A DNA stretch of 64,000 nt from Brevibacillus agri (GTDB lineage Bacteria; Bacillota; Bacilli; Brevibacillales; Brevibacillaceae): positions 540,001 through 604,000 of the forward strand of contig NZ_CP026363.1 of NCBI RefSeq assembly GCF_004117055.1, written 5' to 3'. Shown here piece by piece: positions 1-11,057 of the stretch (positions are counted from its first letter, which is position 1; every line of letters starts with the position of its first letter). The position numbers and the translations under genes were made by a program. The notes below the pieces were generated by a model, which worked only from the letters and a program-made list of their open reading frames with translations, did not search any database and was not told the origin of the DNA.

Positions 1-18
1 CAACTGAGCTACAGCCCC
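1..18 (-). tRNA. tRNA-Ala, 5' fragment at window edge
   Basis: The reverse complement reads GGGGCUGUAGCUCAGUUG, the 5' acceptor strand and start of the D arm of a typical tRNA-Ala. The anticodon is outside the window, so the identity is inferred from the acceptor stem and from pairing with the neighbouring tRNA-Ile. Confidence 0.6.
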
Positions 19-73
19 ATTTTCCAAAAAATGGAGAAGCGATGTCGCATCCGGCGCTATCGCCTTGTATAAG

Positions 74-150
<77 letters not shown>

Positions 151-170
151 GTATCACTTCCTGGATCTTT

Positions 171-199
171 AATCTAGCATACATTTTAATTCATTGCAA
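171..199 (-). promoter_or_regulatory. sigma-A promoter for the tRNA pair
   Basis: On the minus strand TTGCAA (199-194), a 17-bp spacer, then TAGATT (176-171) with an extended -10 TG. Transcription would start about 12-15 nt before mature tRNA-Ile. This suggests the tRNAs have their own promoter rather than depending on gyrB read-through. Confidence 0.6.
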
Positions 200-241
200 T
201 AGAATTTTTGATTTTTTTATCGTGCGGCAGTGAATTTTTTT

Positions 242-351
242 GCAAGAAGGCAGACTCAGCTATCCAAAGCTCAGCAAAATAATAGCTTCGTTCAGCGCAA
301 ACCGCCTGTTGAAGCCATTTTCATACCGCCTGGATCGCTGAGCCTTCTTGC
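242..351. repeat. long-range inverted repeat between gyrB and tRNA-Ile
   Basis: GCAAGAAGGC-agac-TCAGC at 242-260 pairs with GCTGAGCCTTCTTGC at 337-351, giving 15 bp with a 4-nt bulge and a loop of about 76 nt. There is no T-run on the minus side, so it is not an ordinary terminator for gyrB. Role unknown. Confidence 0.4.
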
Positions 352-375
352 CATATACCGAATCTATTTCAAAGC

Positions 376-2588
<2,213 letters not shown>

Positions 2589-2597
2589 CCCTGACCC

Positions 2598-3716
2598 CTA
2601 CCTTTCTCCCGAGATTGTCCCTTCCTTCACGTAAAACCGAGAGGCTTGCTGGAGAACCTGATGCTTTAAGCCTTCCACACCTGTCGTGCTTACAAACGTC
2701 TGAACCCGATCCTGAATGGTTTCGAGCAGCAGGGTTTGCCGATGTTCATCCAACTCTGACAAGACATCATCCAACAAAAGAACGGGGTATTCCCCGACTT
2801 CTTCTTTAATCAGCTCAATTTCGGCCAATTTGATGGACAGGGCGCTCGTGCGCTGCTGCCCTTGCGAACCGTACGTCTGGACATCCATGTTGTTCACTTT
2901 GAGTGAAAAATCATCGCGGTGCGGTCCGATCAGCGTGCTTCCGCGCATAATTTCCCGGTCGCGAACCTCTTCATAGGCAGCCAGCATTTTTTCAACCGCT
3001 TGCTCTGCCGACATTTCATCCGTAACGGGCGATGAGTTCACGTAATGCAAAGAAAGCATTTCCCTGCCGTTGGTAATGCCGGTGTGGATCTCCTGCGCCC
3101 ACACCTCCAGCTTGCGCAGAAACTCAAATCGCTTCCTCAACAATTTTACCGCTAAATCGGCCAGTTGGGTATTCCAAATTGCCAGCATTTCCAGCGAATG
3201 GCTTTTTTTCATCGCCAAGTCCTTCAGCAGTTGGTTCCGCTGAGCCAGCACCTTGTTGTAGTTGCTCAAATAATACAGATAGGTGGGCGAAACTTGGCCA
3301 ATTTCCATGTCAATGAAACGCCTACGCTGGGCAGGCGCTCCTTTTACAATGGACAGGTCCTCCGGCGCAAACATGACTACGTTCAAAGCTCCCACGTAGG
3401 CGCTCAGCTTTTGCTGCTCCATTCCGTTGATTTTGGCCCGCTTTCCCTTGGTTGTCAACTGCAGCTCCAAACGAACAGAACCGTAGCGACGAAGAACATC
3501 GCTACGGATCGTGGCGTAATCGGCATCCCACGCAATCAGCTCCTTGTCTCGGGGCGTGCGGTGGGATTTGGCCAGAGCCAGAACGTATATCGACTCGAGT
3601 GCATTGGTTTTCCCTTGGGCGTTGTTCCCGATGAACAACTGGATCGGTCCGTCAAAATCCAAGGACAAGGATTGGTAGTTGCGATAGTTGGTTAGCGACA
3701 GGTTCTTGAGAAACAA
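2598..3716 (-). CDS. recF: DNA replication and repair protein RecF
   Basis: RecF is an SMC-like ATPase that helps load RecA at single-strand gaps with RecO and RecR. The 372-aa protein has Walker [10 protein letters not shown] at residues 30-38, the ABC signature region YGSQGQQRT near residue 285 and Walker [14 protein letters not shown] near 315. Length and order are normal for the family. It lies 16 bp downstream of rlbA and is probably cotranscribed with dnaN. Confidence 0.97.
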   Translation of the reverse strand: MFLKNLSLTNYRNYQSLSLDFDGPIQLFIGNNAQGKTNALESIYVLALAKSHRTPRDKELIAWDADYATIRSDVLRRYGSVRLELQLTTKGKRAKINGMEQQKLSAYVGALNVVMFAPEDLSIVKGAPAQRRRFIDMEIGQVSPTYLYYLSNYNKVLAQRNQLLKDLAMKKSHSLEMLAIWNTQLADLAVKLLRKRFEFLRKLEVWAQEIHTGITNGREMLSLHYVNSSPVTDEMSAEQAVEKMLAAYEEVRDREIMRGSTLIGPHRDDFSLKVNNMDVQTYGSQGQQRTSALSIKLAEIELIKEEVGEYPVLLLDDVLSELDEHRQTLLLETIQDRVQTFVSTTGVEGLKHQVLQQASRFYVKEGTISGER

Positions 3717-3732
3717 GAATCACGCTCTCCTC

Positions 3733-3948
3733 TCAGCGGCGTACCACTTGAAAGCGGCCATGGCCTTCAATCGCCACTTCATCGCCAGGATATAGCTTGC
3801 GGCCGCGCCGGTTGTCCAACTCGCCATTGATCTTGATCGGCACTTCTGCCAAAAACGCTTTAGCCATGCCGCCTGTGTCAATGACGTCAGCCAGCTTCAA
3901 AAATTGGCCGAGCGCAATGTATTCGGTGTTGATGGAAACCTCACGCAT
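3733..3948 (-). CDS. rlbA: S4-domain RNA-binding protein YaaA/RlbA
   Basis: A 71-aa protein made almost entirely of one S4 RNA-binding domain (FLKLADVIDTGGMAK then INGELDNRRGRKLYPGDEV). It is the conserved small gene between dnaN and recF in Firmicutes (yaaA, rlbA in B. subtilis), thought to associate with ribosomes. ATG start at 3948 follows AAAGGAGCC. Function is inferred from the family. Confidence 0.9.
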   Translation of the reverse strand: MREVSINTEYIALGQFLKLADVIDTGGMAKAFLAEVPIKINGELDNRRGRKLYPGDEVAIEGHGRFQVVRR

Positions 3949-3996
3949 GGTTTGGCTCCTTTCTTTTACGAAAAAGAACTTTTTTACGAAAAAGAC

Positions 3997-5136
3997 CTAG
4001 TAAGTACGGACTGGCAGGATCAAATGCAGCATCCAGTCGTGGTCTGTCGGACGAATCACGAACGGACTCATCGGGCCGGTAAAGCTGGCTTTGATCTCGG
4101 CGCTGTCGATCGCACGCAAGGCGTCAATCATGTACTTCGCGTTGAAGGAAATCTTCAGCTCTTCGCCGTTCGTGGCTTTTGGCGTCAAAATGTCCGTAAC
4201 TTTACCGATTTCCGGTGCGTTGGAAGTGATCTCCACGCTGCCGTCCGGCAATGTAACCAGCTTGACCACGTTCGATTTGCCTTCGCGGCTGAGCAAGGAA
4301 GCGCGCTCAATTGATTGCAAAAATTCCTTGGTGCTGACGGTAATCTCGGTTTTGCTGCCTTGCGGGATGATTCTGGTCGTGTCCGGGTAAGTTCCTTCCA
4401 GCAGACGGGAATAGAACAGAATGTGCTTGGACTTCACCAAAATCTGATTGTCGGCTACGACGATGTCAGCCGGGTTTTGGTCGTCATCGAGAATTTTCAC
4501 CAGTTCGTTGCAGCTTTTTCCTGGCACGACTACGTTGTGGAAGGACAAGTCTTCCGGGCATTCTACCATCGCAGTACGGCTGGCCAGACGGTGACTGTCA
4601 GTAGCGACAAAGCGCAGCTTGCCTTGTTCCAGGGACCACATGAGTCCAGTCAAGATCGGACGCATTTCGGAAGTAGAGACGCCAAAAACGGTTTGCCGGA
4701 TCATGGCTTTCAGCAAGTCACAGGGAACGCTGAAAACTTTGTCTTCTTCCAGATGCGGCAGTTGAGGATACTCGCTGGCATCCATTCCGTTAATGGTGAA
4801 TTCGGCTTGTCCCGAACGGATTTGCGTAACGAGACGGTCGTCTACCTGAATGTGAATCTCATTGCTTGGCAGCTTGCGCACGATTTCGCTGAAAATGCGC
4901 GCTGTCAAAACAATGCTCCCATGCTGATGGATCGTTACTCCCCATTCTCCCGCTTCTTCCAAAGGAATCTGCACCTCGATGGATACATCCGAATCGCTTG
5001 CAGTCAGAGTAAGTCCCTCATCATCCGTCTTTATCTTAATCCCTGTCAAAATCGGAATGGTGGTTCTGCTGGAAACCGCTTTGCTGACATGTGACACGGC
5101 GTTAGACAGCTTGTCTCGCTGAACGGTAATATGCAT
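3997..5136 (-). CDS. dnaN: DNA polymerase III beta sliding clamp
   Basis: DnaN is the ring-shaped processivity clamp that tethers replicative polymerase to DNA. I place the start at ATG 5136 (MHITVQRDKLSNAVSHV), after the ribosome site GGGAGGATCAC, giving 379 aa. The open frame extends to 5301, but that part crosses oriC sequence and lacks family similarity. The C-terminus ends in the usual clamp form (VIRPTDHDWMLHLILPVRTY). It follows dnaA across the second origin half. Confidence 0.98.
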   Translation of the reverse strand: MHITVQRDKLSNAVSHVSKAVSSRTTIPILTGIKIKTDDEGLTLTASDSDVSIEVQIPLEEAGEWGVTIHQHGSIVLTARIFSEIVRKLPSNEIHIQVDDRLVTQIRSGQAEFTINGMDASEYPQLPHLEEDKVFSVPCDLLKAMIRQTVFGVSTSEMRPILTGLMWSLEQGKLRFVATDSHRLASRTAMVECPEDLSFHNVVVPGKSCNELVKILDDDQNPADIVVADNQILVKSKHILFYSRLLEGTYPDTTRIIPQGSKTEITVSTKEFLQSIERASLLSREGKSNVVKLVTLPDGSVEITSNAPEIGKVTDILTPKATNGEELKISFNAKYMIDALRAIDSAEIKASFTGPMSPFVIRPTDHDWMLHLILPVRTY

Positions 5137-5194
5137 CAACGTGATCCTCCCTCTATCTGCGCCATTTTTTAAGTGGCTATGCATAATGGCTGCG

Positions 5195-5340
5195 TCTTTA
5201 TCATATCTTATTAGGATAAATCTTTTTAAACAGAAGTAGTAATAGGGCCTGTGGATTTGTGGATATGTGGATTGATAACGTAAAAGATAGCCTATACACA
5301 TGTGGGTAAGTTGTGTATAGGCTTTTTGCGTTATGCACAG
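5195..5340. other. oriC, dnaA-dnaN part: DnaA boxes, DnaA-trio, AT-rich unwinding element
   Basis: Going leftward from dnaA there is TTATGCACA (5331-5339, perfect box) and CTATACACA/TGTGTATAG at 5292-5300 and 5312-5320. These two form an 11-bp hairpin (5290-5322) with a TGTGGGTAA box in its loop. Then come three TGTGGAT units overlapping every 8 bp (5250-5274). Directly beside them, on the minus strand, lies CCTATTACTACTTCTG (5246-5231), matching DnaA-trio repeats of the B. subtilis basal unwinding system, followed by AT-rich DNA to about 5195. The hairpin could also attenuate dnaA transcripts. Confidence 0.85.
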
Positions 5341-5342
5341 GT

Positions 5343-6704
5343 TTAATGGTTTGCTTTTAACTTTTCAATGAGCGACTGAATCGTAGTCTGCATCTGCGGG
5401 TCGCTTGCCAGCGCCCGAGAGATTTTTTCGTGTGCGTGAATGACGGTCGTATGGTCGCGTCCGCCAAATTCGTCCCCGATTTTCGGCAAAGAGGCATCTG
5501 TCAGCTCGCGAGACAAATACATGGCAATTTGCCGCGGAAAAGCGACGGTTTTGGTTCGCTTTTTCGCCTTGAAGTCTTCCAGCTTGAGGCTAAAGGCTTC
5601 TCCGACTGCGCGCTGGATGTCCATGATCGTAATGACGCGAGGGCGAGAAGACGGAATGATGTCTTTCAGCGCTTCAGCGGCCAACTGCGTATCAATGTCG
5701 CGATTAATCAGCGAAGAGTAAGCCACGACGCGGATCAGGGCGCCTTCCAGCTCGCGGATGTTGCTGTCGATCTGGTTCGCGATGTACGCCATTACCTCAT
5801 TCGGGATGTCGAGATTCTCAGCTTTTGCCTTTTTGCGCAAAATGGCAATCCGCGTTTCCAAATCTGGCGGCTGAATGTCGGTAATGAGTCCCCATTCAAA
5901 GCGGGAGCGCAGACGATCCTCCAGAGTCGGAATCTCCTTGGGAGGCCGGTCAGAGGAGATAATGATCTGCTTGCTTTCTTCGTGCAGGGCATTAAACGTA
6001 TGGAAAAACTCTTCCTGCGTCGATTCCTTGCCTGCCAAAAACTGAATATCATCAATTAAAAGAACGTCTACACTCCGGTACTTATTGCGGAATTCGACGG
6101 CCTTGTTGTCGCGAATAGAGTTGATGAATTCATTGGTGAACTTCTCTGACGACAAATAGACCACTTTCGCCGATGGATTGTGTTGAATGACATAATGGCC
6201 AATTGCGTGCATCAAGTGGGTTTTGCCAAGTCCGACTCCTCCGTAAATGAAGAGAGGATTGTAAGCTTTAGCAGGAGCTTCAGCGACCGCAAGCGAAGCG
6301 GCGTGAGCGAATCGGTTCCCGGCACCGATGACGAAGGTGTCAAAGGTGTACTTGGGATTTAAAATGCTGGGTGGCTGGTCATCCGCTGCTGAGGGCGGAG
6401 CGCTCATTTTCACCCGCGGGGCTGGTTGTTCTTCGGCAAATGCGGCGTCCTGATTTTGCAGGGCGACGAATTTTACCTTCATATTGATACCTGTCACTTC
6501 ATATAGTGTATCGGTAATCAGTTGAGCGTACCTGGTTTCAAGCCAATCCCTCGCAAAGTCGTTGGGCGCGACGACGATCAGTGCATCTTCTTCCAAGGTT
6601 GTTGCTCTCGTCGCTTTGAGCCAGGTATCAAAACTTGGTTTGCTTAGCGATTTTTCTATCTTGGCGAGAACTTTGCGCCATAGTTCGCTAATCGCTGCAT
6701 CCAA
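5343..6704 (-). CDS. dnaA: chromosomal replication initiator DnaA
   Basis: DnaA is the AAA+ ATPase that binds DnaA boxes and melts the origin. I choose TTG at 6704 ([20 protein letters not shown]) because AAGGAGG sits 8 nt upstream and it aligns with known DnaA N-termini. This gives 453 aa. Visible parts are domain I with FDTWLKAT, Walker [10 protein letters not shown], Walker [10 protein letters not shown] and the DNA-binding signature [15 protein letters not shown]. The upstream minus strand has a good -35 TTGACA (6804-6799) but no clear -10. DnaA boxes on both sides suggest autoregulation. Confidence 0.98.
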   Translation of the reverse strand: MDAAISELWRKVLAKIEKSLSKPSFDTWLKATRATTLEEDALIVVAPNDFARDWLETRYAQLITDTLYEVTGINMKVKFVALQNQDAAFAEEQPAPRVKMSAPPSAADDQPPSILNPKYTFDTFVIGAGNRFAHAASLAVAEAPAKAYNPLFIYGGVGLGKTHLMHAIGHYVIQHNPSAKVVYLSSEKFTNEFINSIRDNKAVEFRNKYRSVDVLLIDDIQFLAGKESTQEEFFHTFNALHEESKQIIISSDRPPKEIPTLEDRLRSRFEWGLITDIQPPDLETRIAILRKKAKAENLDIPNEVMAYIANQIDSNIRELEGALIRVVAYSSLINRDIDTQLAAEALKDIIPSSRPRVITIMDIQRAVGEAFSLKLEDFKAKKRTKTVAFPRQIAMYLSRELTDASLPKIGDEFGGRDHTTVIHAHEKISRALASDPQMQTTIQSLIEKLKANH

Positions 6705-7170
6705 CCAGAATCCCTCCTTTTGGGCCGTCCGAAAAATAAAATCACCGATAAGAAACAAACGATAGCAATTGCAAAAAACCTCATATGTGTGACCCAATTG
6801 TCAACACGGTCGTTTACAGCGACTGTGGATAAAAAAAGTCGAAAAATAGGGATTCCGCTCGTAGAAGAGAAAAAAAGCAGACGGTTATCCGCATCCCTGT
6901 GAGTAACGACATACACATAGGAAGGAATCTGTCCACAAACTTATCCACACCCTGTGGAAAAACCGATTAGCCTATCGGAGTTATTCACGCTTCAAAACAA
7001 AAACATAATAACAGATATAAGGCATGGCATCAATGGTTTTTTCATACTTATCCACAAACACAACCACTGGTACCAGGCACATATTCACATATCTATATTT
7101 TGTGTACAAGCTGTAGATAAACTTGTCGAAATCTGCTTTTGTGGATAAGATGATATCCACAGATCCGGGA
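6705..7170. other. oriC, dnaA-upstream DnaA-box cluster
   Basis: The gap between divergent dnaA and rpmH has perfect DnaA boxes at 6824-6832, 6941-6949, 7048-7056 and 7140-7148. One-mismatch boxes are at 6885, 6953, 6981, 7081, 7101, 7112 and 7153. Both orientations occur. With the dnaA-dnaN cluster this gives a bipartite origin that loops across dnaA, as in B. subtilis. Confidence 0.93.
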
Positions 7171-7218
7171 AATAGTTTTATGGGGATATTTGCCTTGGTA
7201 ACGAAATTCCACTGTCGC

Positions 7219-7247
7219 TTGACTTTTTTACTATATGTCCTTATAAT
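7219..7247 (+). promoter_or_regulatory. sigma-A promoter of rpmH
   Basis: TTGACT (7219-7224), 17-bp spacer, TATAAT (7242-7247). This is a near-consensus vegetative promoter 40 bp upstream of rpmH. Confidence 0.85.
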
Positions 7248-7286
7248 GCAAAAGAATGTCTGTGCGAGACGGAGGTGTAATACGAA

Positions 7287-7421
7287 ATGAAACCATCTTT
7301 TAATCCTAACAATCGCAAGCGCAAAAAGGATCATGGATTCCGTAAGCGCATGAGCACAAAAAACGGCCGTAAAATTTTGGCTGCTCGTCGTCAAAAAGGT
7401 AGAAAAGTTCTTTCCGCGTAA
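7287..7421 (+). CDS. rpmH: 50S ribosomal protein L34
   Basis: A 44-aa, very basic protein reading [18 protein letters not shown] and ending GRKVLSA, the standard L34. GGAGGTG lies 9 nt before the ATG. It has a strong promoter and is followed at once by a terminator, so it looks monocistronic. In most bacteria rpmH is directly followed by rnpA. Here a 1-kb gene separates them. Confidence 0.98.
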   Translation: MKPSFNPNNRKRKKDHGFRKRMSTKNGRKILAARRQKGRKVLSA

Positions 7422-7449
7422 GGCCACATTTCCAGTGGCCTTTTTGTTT
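7420..7449 (+). terminator. Rho-independent terminator after rpmH
   Basis: An 8-bp stem AAGGCCAC (7420-7427) / GTGGCCTT (7435-7442) with a 7-nt loop and TTTTTGTTT tail. It overlaps the rpmH stop codon. Confidence 0.9.
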
Positions 7450-7583
7450 GCGCAATGATGTCGGAAAATTCTTTTTAAGGTGTGAAGAGGAAGTCTAACC
7501 GCGATGTGGAACCTTTCTTGGGGGAGAATCATTACCTAGCTATGGAAAGGCTCTTGCAGCATAGCAAAGAGCGGGAGGAACCG

Positions 7584-8552
7584 ATGAAGCCTTATAAGGA
7601 TGAAACCGACTTTTTTATTGAGTTGGGCCGTGACTTTGTCGAGCAGCTATCGCTTTCGGGGATGGTATGCGCCTATGCGGGCGGTTCGGTCGGGAGGGGG
7701 GAGGCAGACGCCTTCAGCGATCTCGACCTGAATGTGTTCATGGAGGGAGCCTCTGAACATCGAAGTGAAAACCGCCAGTTTCGCGGGCAACTGATTCAGC
7801 TTCACGTGCATTCAGTGCCGACGATAGAGGACGTGCGTGCCAACCCGTGGGCGTGGCGGTATTTGCAGGAGGCCCGGCTGATTGCCGATCCCACGGCTCG
7901 TTTTGCGGGCTGGTTTGTGCAGATGCAAGATTACCTCGAATCGGAAGAGGCTCGGCAAAAGATGATTGGCCAGGTGAAGGCGGCGATTGCGGCGTATGAG
8001 CGGAGCGGAGATGAGGCGCTTGCAGAAGGACGCTTTTATTCAGTTGCCCTGCTTGAGTGGGCCGGCTGGTTGGAAGCTTTGCAACTGATCGCTTGCGTTT
8101 CGCATGGAAAGCTCAGCGATCGTGCGCTGTATCAGTTGCTGCGGGAGCTGGGCGAATGGACAGCGCTTGAGCAGTGTTTTGCGGAGACGTATCAGACAAA
8201 AGAGGCGCTCATGGATGGGCTGGCGGTGCTTGCGGCCTATCGTGCCCATTTGAAAACGCGCCGCGGTCAGGAGACGTTTTCGCTGGGAGCAGAGAATGAC
8301 GTTCTATTGAAGCGAAAGATCGACAGGCTGCTGCGACAAGGCCAGTACGTAGAGGCGGGCTTTCTGCTGTTTTCCGAGGCCGTGTGGCTGTATTCCAGCA
8401 CGGACGAGGGCAACTGGTGGGAGGAGCATTGGGGAGAGCTGCCGCCCGAGTTGGGCGAGGCGCTTTTGGAACTTGGTTTTTTCCAGATGGATGAGCTGGG
8501 AGTCTCTGAGCTGCGCAGGGCAAAGGCCGAGCTGATCGCAAAAATAGACTAA
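7584..8552 (+). CDS. nucleotidyltransferase-fold protein between rpmH and rnpA
   Basis: A 322-aa protein whose N-terminal part carries a minimal nucleotidyltransferase signature: AYAGGSVGRGEADAFSDLDLNVF, i.e. GGS, then paired acids in SDLDL, the motif of KNTase/MNT-type domains. The rest is predicted helical, without motifs I recognise. It could adenylylate a small molecule or protein, but the substrate is unknown. I use ATG 7584 (GGGAGG 5 nt upstream). The frame is open from GTG 7482, so a longer form is possible. Its place between rpmH and rnpA is unusual. Confidence 0.75.
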   Translation: MKPYKDETDFFIELGRDFVEQLSLSGMVCAYAGGSVGRGEADAFSDLDLNVFMEGASEHRSENRQFRGQLIQLHVHSVPTIEDVRANPWAWRYLQEARLIADPTARFAGWFVQMQDYLESEEARQKMIGQVKAAIAAYERSGDEALAEGRFYSVALLEWAGWLEALQLIACVSHGKLSDRALYQLLRELGEWTALEQCFAETYQTKEALMDGLAVLAAYRAHLKTRRGQETFSLGAENDVLLKRKIDRLLRQGQYVEAGFLLFSEAVWLYSSTDEGNWWEEHWGELPPELGEALLELGFFQMDELGVSELRRAKAELIAKID

Positions 8553-8692
8553 TTTTCCCTGATTTTCCCTGGTGTTTTTTGATTTTCGCACAAAGTGCGC
8601 AGACTTTGGGAAAAAAGTGGACGAAACAAGGATATACTGGTAGATGCTGTTTACGTTTTCTACTATAATTGTGATGTTAGGGGTTGTTTACC

Positions 8693-9061
8693 TTGCATCG
8701 TTCACACCGGCTCAAAAAAAATGAGCACTTTCAAGCAGTGTTTCAACGAGGAACTTCGGCTGCCAACAAGCAATTTGTCCTGTATTCAGCCAAACAAGAG
8801 GGACAGGCTGCTTTTCGCGCCGGAATTTCTGTCAGCAAAAAAATTGGTAACGCTGTTATCCGCAACAGAGTCAAACGGCTGATTCGCGAAGCGGTAGCGC
8901 GGCTGGAGTCAGACATTCCACTCGGCCTCGATCTTGTCATCATCGCCCGTCCGGGAGTGGAAGCCATGTCGCTTGAAGCCATTGAGCAATCTCTGTTGCA
9001 CGTGATGAAGCGCGCCAAAGTAATCAAACGGGCACCCGTACATAATGGAAAAAGAGGGTGA
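8693..9061 (+). CDS. rnpA: ribonuclease P protein component
   Basis: RnpA is the protein cofactor of RNase P, which matures tRNA 5' ends. The 122-aa protein has the core [18 protein letters not shown] and the signature [23 protein letters not shown] at 8693 is preferred over TTG 8684 because AGGGG (8680-8683 region) then lies at a normal distance. TATAAT at 8664-8669 is a possible -10 without a good -35. It starts the rnpA-yidD-yidC-jag operon. Confidence 0.96.
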   Translation: MHRSHRLKKNEHFQAVFQRGTSAANKQFVLYSAKQEGQAAFRAGISVSKKIGNAVIRNRVKRLIREAVARLESDIPLGLDLVIIARPGVEAMSLEAIEQSLLHVMKRAKVIKRAPVHNGKRG

Positions 9062-9065
9062 AACG

Positions 9066-9290
9066 ATGATTGCGAAAGTCATGGTTTGGTTGATCCGCGG
9101 ATACCAGTTGTTTATTTCTCCGCTGAAACCTCCTACATGCAGATTCGCGCCCACCTGCTCGCACTACGCTATCGAATCGGTTCGCCGGTTTGGGGCGTGG
9201 CGTGGAGGCTGGCTGGCTCTTCGTCGCATCCTGAAATGTCATCCGTTCCACCCGGGCGGGTTTGATCCAGTTCCGGATCAACGCAAATAA
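9066..9290 (+). CDS. yidD: membrane protein insertion efficiency factor YidD
   Basis: A 74-aa protein with the invariant YidD pattern: [27 protein letters not shown] then [12 protein letters not shown]. It helps YidC-dependent membrane insertion. The start ATG 9066 lies 4 bp after the rnpA stop and within reach of GAGGGTG. It sits between rnpA and yidC, as in most bacteria. Confidence 0.96.
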   Translation: MIAKVMVWLIRGYQLFISPLKPPTCRFAPTCSHYAIESVRRFGAWRGGWLALRRILKCHPFHPGGFDPVPDQRK

Positions 9291-9327
9291 GCATACCTCA
9301 TTGAAGCGGGGAAAAGGAGGATCACCC

Positions 9328-10086
9328 TTGAGTAGACGTACCCTCAGCATGCTAATGCTGACTATGCTGGTTCTTGTGCTGTCAGGCTGTAACCCGGCGA
9401 CTGCTGAGCCTATCGGCCCTGACGCAACCGGCTTCTGGGACAAGTATCTCGTATATCCCTTGTCCTGGTTGATTAAAGAAAGCGCTTTGGTGCTTGGAGA
9501 CAACTACGGTTTCGGTATCCTGGTAGCGACAGTCATCATCCGTTTGATTGTGCTGCCATTGATGGTTAAGCAAATCAAGAGCTCCAAGAAAATGCAAGAG
9601 CTTCAACCGGAGATGCAAAAAATTCGTGAGAAGTATAAAAACGATCCGCAAAAAGCGCAACAGGAAACAATGGCTGTCTTCCAGAAAAACGGCGTCAATC
9701 CACTCGCGGGTTGCTTGCCGATGCTGGTGCAAATGCCTATCCTGATCGCCTTTTACCATGCCATCATCCGGACGGAGGAAATCAAGACGCAAACGTTCCT
9801 CTGGCTGACTTTGGGTGAAAAAGACCCGTACTACATCTTGCCGATCATCGCTGCGATTACGACGTACTTGCAGTCGAAAATGATGGGACAAGCGACACAG
9901 GGCAACCCGCAAATGCAAATGATGCTGGTCATGATGCCGCTGATGATTTTGGCCATCGCCGTCACATTGCCATCTGCGCTGTCTCTGTACTGGGTTTACG
10001 GCAACCTGTTTACCATCGTACAAACGTACTTCCTGTATCGTGATAAAGGCAATAAGCTTACTCCCAAGGAGGGAACCTCCAAGTGA
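9328..10086 (+). CDS. yidC: membrane insertase YidC/SpoIIIJ
   Basis: A YidC/Oxa1-type insertase, in B. subtilis SpoIIIJ, also needed for SpoIIIAH-SpoIIQ channel assembly in sporulation. I start at TTG 9328 (AAGGAGG 7 nt upstream), giving 252 aa. The N-terminus is a lipoprotein signal ending LVLSGC, cysteine near residue 22. After it come about five membrane segments, the basic IKSSKKMQELQPEMQKI loop and a conserved PILIAFYHAI region. The 3' end overlaps jag by 4 bp. Confidence 0.95.
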   Translation: MSRRTLSMLMLTMLVLVLSGCNPATAEPIGPDATGFWDKYLVYPLSWLIKESALVLGDNYGFGILVATVIIRLIVLPLMVKQIKSSKKMQELQPEMQKIREKYKNDPQKAQQETMAVFQKNGVNPLAGCLPMLVQMPILIAFYHAIIRTEEIKTQTFLWLTLGEKDPYYILPIIAAITTYLQSKMMGQATQGNPQMQMMLVMMPLMILAIAVTLPSALSLYWVYGNLFTIVQTYFLYRDKGNKLTPKEGTSK

Positions 10087-10712
10087 AAAAGGTGGTAGCT
10101 ACGGCAAAAACGATAGACGATGCTGTGCAAAAAGCTTTGCTGGAATTGGGTGTACCGCGTGAAAAGGCGAGTATCCGCGTTCTGGAGGAGCCGAGCAGGG
10201 GCCTTTTTGGACTGATTGGGGCCAAGGACGCCAAAGTGGAAGTGGAATTTCATTTTGACCCGGTTGCACAGGGACGTGACTTTCTTCAAGATGTTTTGTC
10301 TAACATGAAGGTGAACGCCAAAGTGGAGACTCGTACTAATGAAGAGGGCATCCTGTTTGATATCCAGGGCAGCAACCTGGGAATTATCATTGGCCGCAGA
10401 GGGCAAACTCTGGATTCCTTACAGTATCTCGTAAACGTCGTAGCGAACCGTCATGCGGACAAACATGTACGCATCACCTTGGATGCGGAAAATTACAGGA
10501 TGCGCCGCAAGGAAACATTGGAGCAGCTCGCTGACCGTGTCGCGAAAAAGGCTCTGTCGACCAGGCGGGACGTGCGGCTGGAGCCGATGTCAGCCGCGGA
10601 GCGCAAAGTAATTCACGCCTTCCTGCAAAAAAGAGCGGATGTCGTCACCTTCAGCGAAGGAGACGAGCCAAACCGATATATCGTCATTGCACCGAAAGAA
10701 GCCTCTCGTTAG
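10083..10712 (+). CDS. jag: RNA-binding protein Jag (KhpB)
   Basis: A 209-aa protein with an N-terminal Jag_N domain (VVATAKTIDDAVQKAL), a KH domain with the GRRGQTL loop (about residues 102-110) and a C-terminal R3H domain (SAAERKVIHAFL). Jag/KhpB works with KhpA as an RNA chaperone affecting cell division in Gram-positives. The GTG start overlaps the yidC stop (GTGA), implying coupling. The terminator stem lies inside its last codons. Confidence 0.95.
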   Translation: MKKVVATAKTIDDAVQKALLELGVPREKASIRVLEEPSRGLFGLIGAKDAKVEVEFHFDPVAQGRDFLQDVLSNMKVNAKVETRTNEEGILFDIQGSNLGIIIGRRGQTLDSLQYLVNVVANRHADKHVRITLDAENYRMRRKETLEQLADRVAKKALSTRRDVRLEPMSAAERKVIHAFLQKRADVVTFSEGDEPNRYIVIAPKEASR

Positions 10713-10724
10713 GCTTCTTTTTTT
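10695..10724 (+). terminator. terminator at the 3' end of jag
   Basis: A perfect 10-bp stem AAAGAAGCCT (10695-10704) / AGGCTTCTTT (10711-10720), 6-nt loop and seven T. It begins within the jag coding sequence. Confidence 0.92.
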
Positions 10725-11057
10725 GGCTTCGCTCGAAATAGACGGAGAACGGTTCGCCAGTTGGAGCGGGCGCGAGAGCGAGGAAAATCGACAAATTGCG
10801 ACGTGCGCGCTTGCAGCGTGGCCGCCAAAAACAGTTGTCCACTGTGGATAAGCGCGGGAAGGGTTGAGCTTTTCGCAAAAAGATCATACTGTGGATAACG
10901 AGAACGGACAGCAACCTTGGACGGCGGGGTTGCTTTTTCTGGTTGGGGAAGGAGAGCGTGCAAAATTTGCACTTTCATTTGGAATTTTTCAGGGCGATCT
11001 GTTAAGCTAGTAAGTTAGTGGCTGACTTGTCTGATTGGAAAGCTTGAGGTGAAGGTC
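10725..11057. other. jag-mnmE gap with two perfect DnaA boxes
   Basis: There is no gene here. Perfect TGTGGATAA boxes lie at 10843-10851 and 10890-10898. A third is inside mnmE at 11150-11158, followed by a one-mismatch box TTGTCCACA at 11181-11189. All three perfect boxes have the same orientation. No clear sigma-A promoter was found. Confidence 0.7.

Noticed and set aside
5136-5301. N-terminal extension of dnaN
   Set aside because: It translates origin sequence; the ATG at 5136 has a strong ribosome site and matches known DnaN starts.
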